Position numbers and translations under genes: made by a program
Shown here: positions 17,289 to 26,101 of the stretch, one piece after another
Numbering within the stretch: position 1 is the first letter of the stretch
How the letters are laid out: the number at the start of each line of letters is the position of its first letter
DNA from: Akkermansia sp.
Lineage (GTDB): Bacteria > Verrucomicrobiota > Verrucomicrobiia > Verrucomicrobiales > Akkermansiaceae
Assembly: GCA_024405415.1 (NCBI GenBank)
Contig: JAKSOV010000003.1
Span: forward strand, 1 to 61,851
Direction of reading: 5' to 3'
Length of the DNA: 61,851 nt
The notes under the pieces: model-generated
Databases searched by the model: none
What the model was told of the DNA's origin: nothing
Seen by the model: only the letters and a program-made list of their open reading frames with translations

Positions 17289-18497
17289 ATGACGTTTTGT
17301 AAATTCTTTGCTGCTGCGGTCGGGTCGACAACGCTGGCTTCTGCTTTTTCGCTTTATGACACGGCCCCGATGGTGGGGGTGCCGGAGTCTCAGGCTCCCA
17401 AGTATTCATTCACGCTGACCGGCGGTTATGATACGAACCCTTATGGTACGACCAACAAGCAGCAGAATGACTCCAGTGCATATGTTAATGCCGGCCTGAG
17501 TGCCAGCTACGCTGACGTTGAGTCTGCGGAGCAGCTTTCCTATAATGCCCGCATAGGTGGCTCTCATTACTTGGGAACTCAGAATAAGGGCGGGCGAAAG
17601 TATTACGGCGATTGCAGCCTGACAGCTTCTATGACTCATGCTTTCAGCATGGCGAGTCGCTATACCGGCAGCCTTCACGTCTCTTATATGCCGGAACCGG
17701 GTTACGATAACGGGTTTTCCTCTGCCGGTATGCAGGGCGATACCCTGTCGTGGAGCCTGAATAATCGCTATTCCGAAGCCATTGATGCGCGCTGGAGCTG
17801 GAACCTCGGTCTGAATCTTTCGGGGACGAAATACGAAGAACATGTGTATTCGTATGACGATCGCCAGTACTACTCCGCTTCGTTCGGTATTAATTATCGC
17901 GAGTCTGACCGCCTAACCCATACCGCCTCTTTTTCATACCGAGATGAGCTGAGAAGCACAGGTATGAACTCGCAGAGTGTCTTTGGGTCTTTGGGGTCGC
18001 AATATGCACTGAGCTCAATTGCCTCTGCCAGTGTAAGTGTCGGTGCCCAGTCGAAGTTTATGGGCGGCGACAGCACGATGAATCCTACGCTTGATTTAGG
18101 ATATCGCCGCCGCGTCAGCGACGGTTTGAGCATGAATGCGTATGTGAAGTATTCCGATGAGAATGTGGACAATTATAACACCTCATCGCGCGGTTCGTAT
18201 CGCTCCTGCGCAACGTGGCGTGCGGGTGCGTACGGTACATACGTCCTCTCTCCGGATGTTTCTTTTACTTTCCGCATGCAGGCCATGCAGTCACAGTATC
18301 GTAAGCCTACGAATACTAAGACAAAAACGGCGACCCGTTATACGTTGAATCCGTCTGTGTCGATGCAATACAGTTTCACTCCTTCTGTGGTGGGAACGCT
18401 GGCCGCCCGATACACGTATTATCACTATACGAGAGGTGGTGAGGTGTCTCTGTACGCCCGTGTACAGTATTCTGCGGGCTTGACCTATAATTTCTGA
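17289..18497 (+). CDS. Outer-membrane beta-barrel protein of the export locus
   Basis: 402 residues. A short hydrophobic N-terminal leader (FCKFFAAAVGSTTLASAFS) precedes a run of alternating hydrophobic/polar strands rich in Tyr, Ser, Gly and Asn, and the chain ends YNF with a terminal Phe, the outer-membrane insertion signal. The pattern fits the large porin-like barrels that occur in exopolysaccharide loci. Lying just upstream of a Wzc-like kinase and a Wza-like protein without its own membrane helix, it is the likely outer-membrane channel. ATG 17289 is chosen over TTG 17277. Most of the coding sequence has TA-rich codons unlike the housekeeping genes. Confidence 0.85.
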   Translation: MTFCKFFAAAVGSTTLASAFSLYDTAPMVGVPESQAPKYSFTLTGGYDTNPYGTTNKQQNDSSAYVNAGLSASYADVESAEQLSYNARIGGSHYLGTQNKGGRKYYGDCSLTASMTHAFSMASRYTGSLHVSYMPEPGYDNGFSSAGMQGDTLSWSLNNRYSEAIDARWSWNLGLNLSGTKYEEHVYSYDDRQYYSASFGINYRESDRLTHTASFSYRDELRSTGMNSQSVFGSLGSQYALSSIASASVSVGAQSKFMGGDSTMNPTLDLGYRRRVSDGLSMNAYVKYSDENVDNYNTSSRGSYRSCATWRAGAYGTYVLSPDVSFTFRMQAMQSQYRKPTNTKTKTATRYTLNPSVSMQYSFTPSVVGTLAARYTYYHYTRGGEVSLYARVQYSAGLTYNF

Positions 18498-18527
18498 TTA
18501 TACGCGCAAATAGCCTAGAGTCCATAT

Positions 18528-20807
18528 ATGGAAAATATATCGCAACAGAATCAACAGGAGGTCCTCCTGCACGCGCAGGACTACATGCAGGTTTTGCGTT
18601 CGCGCTGGAAGGAGGCTCTTTTGGTGTTCCTTCTTGTCTTTGTCAGCAGTGCTATTATCACGAAGCTCCAGACGCCCAAATATACGAGCGTGATGAGCTT
18701 TGAAATCAAGCCGCCCCGCGATTTGATTAATGTGACGGCAGGGGCAGACAACAACCCTATCAATGCGGTCATGAGCGAGACGGGTAACTACATGCAGACC
18801 CAGTTCGAAATTCTGGTGTCGCAGCAGAACCTCATCGCCATCGCAAACAAGCTTGATTTGCTGAATGAGTGGCAGATGGATGAAACGATGGCGGCGGGCA
18901 CTCTGTCCGGCATGATTCAGGTAAAGCCCCGTACCAGTACGAATATTGTTGATATAGTCGTGACAAATTCTGACCCGCGCGTTGCGCAGCAGATTTGTCA
19001 GGCGGTGGCGGATTGCTACAAGGAAGTGCGCGAGAATAAGGAAAATGCCATCATCACGGAGGCTATCAACAAGCGCTACGAGGTGTTGCGCTCCCGTCAG
19101 GACGAGTTGGAGCGCAAGGCTGATGTGGTGCGTCAGTACATTCGCTCCGGCAAGTATATTCAAGGTATCTGGAATACGGCTACTGCGGCCGGAAGCGGCG
19201 TGCCGACTTCATCCGGTTCGGAAGAACAGACCCTGACCAGCCTGAATGGCAAAAAGATGCAGCTTGATACGGACATTGCCGAGATGACGGTCCATATCGG
19301 CAAGCTGCAGAACCTCAAGGATGATGACCTTCTCAGCTATGTGACCCGAACCGGTCTGTTGACGGCAGAGTCCTATTGCTCTGCCAAGGTTCGTGAGCTC
19401 AATGAGCAGTACACGAAGGAGGAGGAACAGCGTAACCAGATGCTTATCAGCGGTTACGGCCCGAAACACCCCAGCATTATTCGCGTTGATGAAGCGCACA
19501 AGCACACGCGCGATTTGCTCTATGCCGAGTTGGTCGGTATGCGTGATGCCATGATTGATCAGCTGGATGTCAAGAAGTCCGAGTTGGCCGATTTGACGCA
19601 GCGCCTCAATGAGGCTAAAGATCGTCTGCGCGATAAGACTCTGGAGGACCAGAAGGTGCAGACCGCCCTGCAGGAATATGCGGCTGAGAAACAGCGCTAC
19701 GACAGACTGGAGAACGATTACATCGCGGATAAGATGCGTATGATGGCTCCTCGTACCAGCCTTGAGATTTACACCCGCCCGGTTGTGGCTACGGCGCCCA
19801 GCAGCCCCAAATATAAGCTCAACTTGATTATCGGTGCTGTGGCCGGTGGTATCTTCGGTATCGTGGTCGCCTTCATTTACAACTACTTTGATACGTCCGT
19901 TAAGACGCTTGAAGATGCCGAGCGCAGTCTCAATCTGCCCGTGCTCGGCGTGATTCCGCAGGATGCCGGTCTGCTTATTCTGCAGGGCGGTAACAGTCCC
20001 GATGCGGAAGCCTATCGCATTCTGCGTACCAATATAGAGTTGAAGAAGGCTCTCTTCAAGTCCAAGGTGTACGCTGTGGTCTCCGCTAATGCAGCAGAAG
20101 GTAAGACAACTACCCTGAGTAATTTGGCCTTCACTTTTGCTCAAGCCGGTTTCAGCACGCTGATGATTGATGCTGACTTGCGCCGTCCCCGTTTGGCCCG
20201 TTATGCCGAGCTGCAGAGTGAGGTCGGCCTTTCCTCCTATCTGGCCGGTGTGAAAGAACTGAAGGATGTTGTCTTCCAGACGGGAGAACCGAATCTGTAT
20301 CTCTTGCCCTCCGGCCCCATTCCGACGGACCCGAGCGGCCTGATCGGCTCTTACCGCATGGATCGCCTCATCGCAGAGGTCTCCAAGAAGTTTGATGTCG
20401 TTCTGCTGGACTCTCCGCCCGTACTGGGCGTGAGCGATGCCTCCCTGATTGTGAGCAAGGCGGATGCTACGCTGTTCGTGCTTCAGCCGCGCAAGATGCC
20501 GCTCAAGGCTCTGCAGCGCGCGAAGGGGCTTATTCAGAACGCCGGTGGCCAGATCATGGGCCTGGTGATGAACAATGTGGACATCAGCGGCGATACGCAG
20601 TATCAATACTACACGACGTACTATTCCTATTATTCGCATGATGACAAGCGCAAGGAGCCTGTCGCCGTGGCCCCGGATGTGAAGAGCGAGGAAACGGTAA
20701 ACATCACGGAACCGGAGGTCGCTCCGAAGCCTGCTCCTCGCGTGGAGATGAAAGAAGAAACGAAGGTCGCTGTCGCACCGTCTACGTCTGATGATGACCT
20801 TTATTAA
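18528..20807 (+). CDS. Wzc-like polysaccharide co-polymerase / BY-type tyrosine kinase
   Basis: 759 residues in the inner membrane. Its parts run as follows: a first helix (LVFLLVFVSSAII, about 32-45), a large periplasmic coiled-coil region, and a second helix (LNLIIGAVAGGIFGIVVAF, about 430-450). A cytoplasmic kinase domain follows with Walker A ANAAEGKTTT (about 521), Walker A' LMIDADLRRPR (about 545) and Walker B VLLDSPP (about 625). After it comes a Tyr cluster, YQYYTTYYSYYS, for autophosphorylation, then an acidic/Pro tail. The co-polymerase controls chain length and couples synthesis to export. It lies 30 nt after the barrel gene and 30 nt before the Wza-like gene. All catalytic motifs are intact. 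Confidence 0.93.
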   Translation: MENISQQNQQEVLLHAQDYMQVLRSRWKEALLVFLLVFVSSAIITKLQTPKYTSVMSFEIKPPRDLINVTAGADNNPINAVMSETGNYMQTQFEILVSQQNLIAIANKLDLLNEWQMDETMAAGTLSGMIQVKPRTSTNIVDIVVTNSDPRVAQQICQAVADCYKEVRENKENAIITEAINKRYEVLRSRQDELERKADVVRQYIRSGKYIQGIWNTATAAGSGVPTSSGSEEQTLTSLNGKKMQLDTDIAEMTVHIGKLQNLKDDDLLSYVTRTGLLTAESYCSAKVRELNEQYTKEEEQRNQMLISGYGPKHPSIIRVDEAHKHTRDLLYAELVGMRDAMIDQLDVKKSELADLTQRLNEAKDRLRDKTLEDQKVQTALQEYAAEKQRYDRLENDYIADKMRMMAPRTSLEIYTRPVVATAPSSPKYKLNLIIGAVAGGIFGIVVAFIYNYFDTSVKTLEDAERSLNLPVLGVIPQDAGLLILQGGNSPDAEAYRILRTNIELKKALFKSKVYAVVSANAAEGKTTTLSNLAFTFAQAGFSTLMIDADLRRPRLARYAELQSEVGLSSYLAGVKELKDVVFQTGEPNLYLLPSGPIPTDPSGLIGSYRMDRLIAEVSKKFDVVLLDSPPVLGVSDASLIVSKADATLFVLQPRKMPLKALQRAKGLIQNAGGQIMGLVMNNVDISGDTQYQYYTTYYSYYSHDDKRKEPVAVAPDVKSEETVNITEPEVAPKPAPRVEMKEETKVAVAPSTSDDDLY

Positions 20808-20837
20808 CCCCAAGCGATAATCTCGATTTAGATTTCT

Positions 20838-21458
20838 ATGAATACTCGTCTGTTTCGTCTGCTGATGCTTTGTGCAGCGCTGATTCTTGCGCTGCCCGAG
20901 GCTATGGCTCAGGATGATTCTACGGAACCCCGTGCCGTTAAGGGCGGGCGTATCCAGCTGCTGTTTAAGAATATTCCTGCTGAGGATGCCGGCAATGTCA
21001 GCGGTGAATATGCCGTTAACCGCGGTGATGGCACGCTGACGCTCCCTTACCTTTCTAAGCGCATCCATGTGGAAGGGATGACGGCGCGTGATATCGAGAA
21101 TGTGGTGCGCAGCAATTATCTTTCTCAGCAGATTTATTCTGACCCCATTGTACAGGTGATTCTGGGTGCTAAGAATGAGGTGCCTGTGGAGACTCGCTAT
21201 ATCCAGATTGCCGGTTTTGTGGGCAAGAAGAGCAATCTGCCGTATCGTGAAGGCATCACGCTCATCGAGGCCTTGCTGGAATGCGGCGATATCACGGACT
21301 ACGGCTCGCGCAAGATTCAGATTACGCGCGGCGGTGTGACGCGTACTTACGACTACTTCAGCGCCCGCGACCGCAACATCAAGTTGCTGCCCAAGGACGT
21401 CATCTTCGTTCCTCGCCGTCCTGCGTTTGAAGGTCGCCCGGATTCCGTCGGGCCCTAA
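20838..21458 (+). CDS. Short polysaccharide export protein (Wza/OPX family)
   Basis: 206 residues with a signal peptide (LLMLCAALILALPEAMA). A poly-export domain follows (RGDGTLTLPYLSKRIHVEGM, about 55-75) and then one SLBB domain (IQIAGFVGKKSNLPYREGIT to LPKDVIFVP). It is much shorter than E. coli Wza. The lipobox Cys is absent, and there is no C-terminal amphipathic helix to cross the outer membrane. It therefore resembles OPX proteins that work with a separate beta-barrel, here probably the 17289 product. It is the last gene of the export operon, with a terminator 15 nt after the stop. Confidence 0.88.
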   Translation: MNTRLFRLLMLCAALILALPEAMAQDDSTEPRAVKGGRIQLLFKNIPAEDAGNVSGEYAVNRGDGTLTLPYLSKRIHVEGMTARDIENVVRSNYLSQQIYSDPIVQVILGAKNEVPVETRYIQIAGFVGKKSNLPYREGITLIEALLECGDITDYGSRKIQITRGGVTRTYDYFSARDRNIKLLPKDVIFVPRRPAFEGRPDSVGP

Positions 21459-21472
21459 GCATTTTTTATCCG

Positions 21473-21511
21473 ACGAGGCTTCGGTTCTTGTAGCCGAAGC
21501 CTCGTTTTTTT
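21473..21511 (+). terminator. Terminator of the export operon
   Basis: 12-bp stem (ACGAGGCTTCGG with CCGAAGCCTCGT), 9-nt loop, T-run of seven. Confidence 0.92.
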
Positions 21512-21528
21512 ATCCGCCTGCTGTGCGC

Positions 21529-22629
21529 ATGAAAAAACTCCTCATCCTTTCCGTCGGTTATGGGCAGGGGCACCATGCCGCGGCAGCAGCGCTTGCAGAG
21601 GAGTTTTCCTCTCGCGGATGGCTCGTGCGTGTAGCGGATCCCTGCGCAGAAGCTCATCCACACGTATTTTCGTGGACGCAGCGTTTTTATGATTTTTGTG
21701 TGAGGCGCGCTCCGTGGTTATGGGGAATTACCTACGCGCAGACGGATACGGCCGATTGGCGTAAGGCTGTGCATTGGCCCCTATTGAAAGGGGTAAAAGA
21801 GCATATCCGCTTGCTGCTCCGAGCGGAAGAAGCGGATGCCGTTCTTTGCACCTATCCGCTGTATGCCTACATGCTGGATTCGTTGCATCGGCAGGGTTTG
21901 TTCCATGGGCGCTATGCTGTTATTGTGACGGATGCTTTGGAAATCAGCCGTCCATGGATGCAGTCCGAGGCTCCGCTCATGTGCGTGCCCGATGAACATT
22001 CCCGCGAAAAGATGTGCGCAGTCTTCGGCCTGTCTCCGCAGCAGGTCATTGCGGGGGGCTTTCCCGTTAAGCGCGCATTTAGCTCGGATTTGCGGAGGCA
22101 AACGCCTTCCGCAACAAACCTTCACATCCTCTTCGGGGCTTTCCGCCCGTCTGCTGAGGTGGTGCGAACGGTGCGAGCCATATTGCAGGCCTACCCCGCG
22201 GCGAAGCTCACCGTGTTGGCCTCATCTCACAGCGAGGCCGTGAAGCGCCGCCTACAGGGGGCGATAAGCCGCGGTCAGGTGGAGTTGCTGCCTGCCACTC
22301 CGCACATGGATCAACTCATGGCGCAGAGCCACGTCTATATCGGCAAGGCGGGGGCTGCCACCATGTTTGAGTGCTATGCCGCGGCGCTGCCGATGATTAT
22401 CAATTTCGCTCTTCCCGGGCAGGAACAGGGCAATCTGGAGCTGTTGCTGCGCGATGGGGCAGGGGAATATGCCGAAAGCCCCGAGGCCGTGGTAGAGGTG
22501 CTGCACAATATGCTGGCCCACGGTGCTGCTGAGTGGCGTTCTAAGCGAGCAGCCATGGTCGCGGCACACCGACATCGCGGCGGCGCTGCCCGCATTGCCG
22601 ATGAGGTGGAAAGGAGGCTGCTGTCATGA
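21529..22629 (+). CDS. MGDG-synthase-like lipid glycosyltransferase (GT28)
   Basis: 366 residues. The start KKLLILSVGYGQGHHAAAAA is the signature of monogalactosyldiacylglycerol-synthase and diacylglycerol glucosyltransferase proteins, which also resemble MurG. The C-terminal sugar-nucleotide part includes YIGKAGAATMFECYAAALP. It probably adds a sugar to diacylglycerol at the inner membrane face; donor and acceptor cannot be read. Start 21529 places the conserved N-terminus at residue 1; the longer frame would overlap the terminator. Its stop overlaps the coaX start (ATGA), so the two are translationally coupled. Confidence 0.85.
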   Translation: MKKLLILSVGYGQGHHAAAAALAEEFSSRGWLVRVADPCAEAHPHVFSWTQRFYDFCVRRAPWLWGITYAQTDTADWRKAVHWPLLKGVKEHIRLLLRAEEADAVLCTYPLYAYMLDSLHRQGLFHGRYAVIVTDALEISRPWMQSEAPLMCVPDEHSREKMCAVFGLSPQQVIAGGFPVKRAFSSDLRRQTPSATNLHILFGAFRPSAEVVRTVRAILQAYPAAKLTVLASSHSEAVKRRLQGAISRGQVELLPATPHMDQLMAQSHVYIGKAGAATMFECYAAALPMIINFALPGQEQGNLELLLRDGAGEYAESPEAVVEVLHNMLAHGAAEWRSKRAAMVAAHRHRGGAARIADEVERRLLS

Positions 22630-23375
22630 CCATGCTGTTGATAGATAACTCCAACGGCCGCACGAAGTTCGCCTTGGCGGAGGAGGGCGTCCCGGCGCCT
22701 GAAGTGCGCGTACTGCCGACAGCGGAGCTGGCGGAAGCCTCCGTCAGCGCGTTGTTGCAGGGCTGGCGTTTCAATCGGGTTGCCCTTTGTTCCGTCGTGC
22801 CGCATGCGGCGGAATTGCTGACTCGCTGCCTGTCGCTGAAGGCTCCGGTGCAGAGAATCAGCGCTGCCTTGGCGGATTTGCCCGTGGATTTTGCCCCTTA
22901 TCCCGCTTCGGCGACATTGGGCGCGGACCGCGTGGTGAACGTGGTCGCAGCTGCCGCACTGTTCCCCGGCAAGCCGCTCATGGTTCTCGATGCAGGAACG
23001 GCGACCACCTTAGATGTGGTGTTGCCCTCGGCAGCGGGTGGCCGTCCCCGTTACATCGGCGGCAGCATTGCCCCCGGACTCGGGACACTGGCGAGCGCCT
23101 TGCACTGCGCCACGGCCCAACTGCCGAGCATCCCGCTCTCTCTGCCCGAGCATGCCGTGGGCCGCAACACCACGGAGGCTATGCAGAGCGGCTGTGTGCT
23201 CGGCTATCGCGGTTTGCTGCGCGAGCTTATTGCCTCAGCAGAGGCCGAGTGCGGTGTGCCGATGACGCTCGTGGCCACAGGCGGAGATGCCCCCTTGCTG
23301 GCGCAGTTGCTGCCGGAAATCACCTGCGTAGACCCGCTGCTGACCCTGCGCGGTATTGTCCTATGCGCCTCGTGA
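22626..23375 (+). CDS. coaX: Type III pantothenate kinase
   Basis: First step of coenzyme A synthesis. 249 residues with the ASKHA-fold motifs: N-terminal phosphate loop LLIDNSNGRTKFAL, the GADRVVN segment, and VLDAGTATTLDVV with the catalytic Asp. The IGGSIAPGLGTLASAL and LVATGGDAPLLA motifs follow. Overlaps the preceding glycosyltransferase by 4 nt. No PanK of another type is visible in the window. A second ATG two codons in is an equally possible start. Confidence 0.95.
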   Translation: MTMLLIDNSNGRTKFALAEEGVPAPEVRVLPTAELAEASVSALLQGWRFNRVALCSVVPHAAELLTRCLSLKAPVQRISAALADLPVDFAPYPASATLGADRVVNVVAAAALFPGKPLMVLDAGTATTLDVVLPSAAGGRPRYIGGSIAPGLGTLASALHCATAQLPSIPLSLPEHAVGRNTTEAMQSGCVLGYRGLLRELIASAEAECGVPMTLVATGGDAPLLAQLLPEITCVDPLLTLRGIVLCAS

Positions 23376-23473
23376 AACGGTGTTTTGCCGCAAAATGTGC
23401 TGAATAGATAAATTTTTGTTGCATCAGTGCCTCCTATGGGGTAGTATAAAGGCACCAACAATCTGACACACTT

Positions 23474-23713
23474 ATGTCCGAAAATATCGAATCTCAGGTG
23501 AAAGAAATCATCGCTGCTCAGCTCAGCGTTGAACCCGAAAAAGTGACTTCCGATGCCAAGTTCATCGAGGACCTCGGTGCCGACTCTCTCGACACGGTTG
23601 AACTCGTGATGGCTTTCGAGGATAAGTTCGGCGTCGAGGTGCCCGATGAGGACGCCGAGAAGCTCAAGTCCGTGGCCGACGTGGTTGCTTACATCACGGA
23701 GCACAAGGCCTAA
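23474..23713 (+). CDS. acpP: Acyl carrier protein
   Basis: 79 residues, acidic; the phosphopantetheine Ser lies in [11 protein letters not shown] and the rest matches fatty-acid ACPs ([35 protein letters not shown]). Monocistronic between coaX and a terminator, without fab genes. A -10-like TATAAA at about 23444-23449 lies about 25 nt before the start, but the -35 is unclear. It differs clearly from the carrier protein at 27487, so the genome has at least two carriers. Confidence 0.96.
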   Translation: MSENIESQVKEIIAAQLSVEPEKVTSDAKFIEDLGADSLDTVELVMAFEDKFGVEVPDEDAEKLKSVADVVAYITEHKA

Positions 23714-23740
23714 TCGGCTCCACCGCTTCCTTTCATACAG

Positions 23741-23779
23741 GCGGTTCCTCCTGCAAGTCAGGTCGGAACCGCTTTTTTT
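23741..23779 (+). terminator. acpP terminator
   Basis: 8-bp stem (GCGGTTCC with GGAACCGC), 16-nt loop and a run of seven T. Confidence 0.85.
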
Positions 23780-23802
23780 CTCTATAAGTTAAGCGCTCTC
23801 CC

Positions 23803-24327
23803 GTGGATCAAGCCGCCGTCAGCTACGCCATGCAGCAGACACGTATCCTCTACGTGCCTGATCGGCGGATTGACACCTTCGGCGAGACGCGTTTCAACTA
23901 CCGCCTGCTCTCCGAGCCGATGGACGAGGTCGGCACCACGCGCATCCGCAGCGGGTGGGTGGAGGCGGCGAAGCCCCGCATCCTGCGCCCTGCCGACTTG
24001 GTGGGCATTGAGACGGAGGGCTTTTCCGAGCAGGCTCAGCAGTTTTTCGATTGGATGGAGCAGCATGGCGCCAGCCTGCGGGCGCTCTTCCAATACGGTT
24101 TTCGTTTCTCCCGCACGGAGGTCATGAGCGAGGTGGTGCACGACAGCATGGCCAATGTCGCCGACCGCGTGAAGCAGGAGGCTCTGGACTCCGGCGATGC
24201 CTATCGCGCCGTGATTCAGGGCGTGGATGATGCGTGGGAGGTCTCCCTTCTGCGTTTCATGACCGAGATGATTCAGCAATCCCATGACATCAATATCTTC
24301 GATTTTAAGCGCCGCGGTTTGCTTTAA
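23803..24327 (+). CDS. Conserved-looking protein of unknown function
   Basis: 174 residues, soluble, mixed alpha/beta, with no signal peptide or membrane helix. I do not recognise the family. The GTG at 23803 gives the longest form; ATG 23830 (MQQTRILYVPDR) is an alternative. Notable segments are LYVPDRRIDTFGETRFNYRLL and a charged helical C-terminal half. Its last 44 nt overlap the next gene in another frame, which suggests the two are expressed together. Confidence 0.65.
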   Translation: MDQAAVSYAMQQTRILYVPDRRIDTFGETRFNYRLLSEPMDEVGTTRIRSGWVEAAKPRILRPADLVGIETEGFSEQAQQFFDWMEQHGASLRALFQYGFRFSRTEVMSEVVHDSMANVADRVKQEALDSGDAYRAVIQGVDDAWEVSLLRFMTEMIQQSHDINIFDFKRRGLL

Positions 24328-25030
24328 CCTGCTGGTGGGCGCCGCCATAGCGGCGGACAACTACTCCCTGTGGCCCCGCCGCCCCGCGGAGCTGGAGCAG
24401 GCGCGCCGCCTTGTGCGCGAGCAGAAAGGCGCAGAGGCTGTCCACCTGCTGCAGCCCTTTATCAAGGATGGCGGCATCGCCGGGCGCGAGGCACGCCAGA
24501 TTACGGGCGCGGTCAACGTGCAGCGCTATCTCTCCCGCCGCCACCCCGAGGCGCGCGTGTACACGGTGAAAAGCGGTGATAATGTGTATAAAATTGCCGC
24601 GGCGGAGAAGTGCCCCTTTGAGCTGATTATGCTCCTCAACGGCATTGTGGAGCCTGCGGGGCTGCGCGTGGGGCAAAAGCTCGTGCTCGTGCCCATGAAC
24701 TGCCGAGCGGAAATCAACCTCGCGCAGCGGGAGCTTTCTGTTTGGGACGGCGAAACCCTCGTGGCGGACTACAATCTGACCACCGCAGACGGGGCTTCCG
24801 GCAAAGCCGGGGAAACGACTCTCTCTGCCTGTGAGGGCTATCTGGAGGGAACGCGCCTCCCCCGCCGCTCCGCTCAGTTTTCTTCCTCGGACCGCGTGCT
24901 GCTGTTTGCGAACGGGGTGAGCCTTGTCGGCAAGGCAAAGAGCGCGGGAAATGCCCTGCTTATGGAGCAGCGGGATTTGAATGAGCTTTCTCTTTTGCTT
25001 GCAGCGGATTCTCCCGTGGTAATCAGGTGA
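24284..25030 (+). CDS. Secreted LysM-domain protein, possible degenerate L,D-transpeptidase
   Basis: 248 residues. A signal peptide (SAAVCFNLLVGAAIAA) and a helical linker precede a LysM domain that binds peptidoglycan glycan chains (VYTVKSGDNVYKIAAAEKCP to LRVGQKLVLVP, about 92-142). A beta-rich C-terminal region starting INLAQRELSVWDGETLVADY is laid out like the YkuD fold. The catalytic His-x-SxGC motif of YkuD is not present, so it is probably a non-catalytic cell-wall-binding protein. ATG 24284 lies inside the preceding gene; the signal peptide supports this start. Confidence 0.75.
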   Translation: MTSISSILSAAVCFNLLVGAAIAADNYSLWPRRPAELEQARRLVREQKGAEAVHLLQPFIKDGGIAGREARQITGAVNVQRYLSRRHPEARVYTVKSGDNVYKIAAAEKCPFELIMLLNGIVEPAGLRVGQKLVLVPMNCRAEINLAQRELSVWDGETLVADYNLTTADGASGKAGETTLSACEGYLEGTRLPRRSAQFSSSDRVLLFANGVSLVGKAKSAGNALLMEQRDLNELSLLLAADSPVVIR

Positions 25031-25069
25031 GCAAAAGCCTGATTCCGGGATACTCATCACTCTTCCATC

Positions 25070-26083
25070 ATGTCCTTCCTTGTTCTGATTATCATCCTTT
25101 GTTGCATCTCTTTGTCCGGTTGGGGGCGGAAAGATATTGAGTCGCCTTGCATCGGGCTGGAGGTTTCGAGCTGGCTGCGCGGCCTATTGGTGCTGCTGGT
25201 GATTTTTCATCATATCGATGCGGGCATTTTGGAAATGCCCGGTTTAATCAAATGCGCCATCAGCTGCGGCAAATATGCCGTTTGTCTCTTTTTCTTTATG
25301 TCCGGTTATGGGCTGATGTTGCAGTACTGCCGCAAGGGCAGGGAAATGTTTGTGGGCTACCTGCCTAAGCGGGCTTCTAAATTGGGGCTTCCTATCCTCA
25401 TCGCTCTTTTGGTTTATACCGCTTATTATGCTTTTGTGGTGGGGAGCGTGCCGCCTGTGCGTTCGCTGGGTGAGTTGGAATGGTTTGTTCCGTATTCGTG
25501 GTTCGTGTATGAACTGGCGGGCATGTATTTGCTCTTTTTTATCCTGTTTCGCTTTCTGTCGGCTCGCTATGGTTTGGCGGCACTTTATGCCATTATCCTA
25601 CTGCTGATGTTCGGTATCAGCCGGACGGAGTTGAACGGACATTGGTGGATTTCTTCTCTTAGCTTTCCGCTGGGCTGCACCTTCGCCTACTCAGAGCCTT
25701 GCCTCGTGCAACGTCGCTATGTCGCGCTGCTGGTAGGTCTGGTTTTGTTGGCGTTGCGTGTTTTGTGGGGACATATCATAGATGGAGAAATTTTGTCTCC
25801 GTACCCGCTGCTGGGCGTGCCGGCATTTCTCTGCGTAAGCTGGTATGTGCTGCCTCTCTTGCGCGTAAGAAAGAAGAACGTGCTTTCGTTTCTCGGGGGT
25901 ATTTCTTACGAAATCTATCTGTACCAAGGTTTGGCTTTTGCTCTGGCCGCTCCGCTTGGCGCCCATTATCCTTGCCTGTATGCCGTCGTGTTATTTGTGG
26001 CGGCTGCCTTCTTCGGCGTTGTGATGAATCGGGGGACGGCGCTTCTGCGTGCCGGGGTCGGTCGCCGACTCTCTGCCCGATAA
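25070..26083 (+). CDS. Acyltransferase 3 (OafA-like) membrane protein
   Basis: 337 residues with about ten hydrophobic helices. The family's helix with the catalytic-type His is seen in LLVLLVIFHHIDAGI near the N-terminus. Such enzymes move acetyl or other acyl groups onto surface sugars. It is unlike the acyltransferase at 11265 in sequence. It converges on an ANL ligase / carrier / hexapeptide-transferase cassette just downstream, so it may be the membrane enzyme that uses or complements that cassette. Composition is more AT-rich than the upstream core genes, marking the left edge of the glycan island. Confidence 0.82.
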   Translation: MSFLVLIIILCCISLSGWGRKDIESPCIGLEVSSWLRGLLVLLVIFHHIDAGILEMPGLIKCAISCGKYAVCLFFFMSGYGLMLQYCRKGREMFVGYLPKRASKLGLPILIALLVYTAYYAFVVGSVPPVRSLGELEWFVPYSWFVYELAGMYLLFFILFRFLSARYGLAALYAIILLLMFGISRTELNGHWWISSLSFPLGCTFAYSEPCLVQRRYVALLVGLVLLALRVLWGHIIDGEILSPYPLLGVPAFLCVSWYVLPLLRVRKKNVLSFLGGISYEIYLYQGLAFALAAPLGAHYPCLYAVVLFVAAAFFGVVMNRGTALLRAGVGRRLSAR

Positions 26084-26101
26084 GCACAGAAAAAATCAGC
26101 G

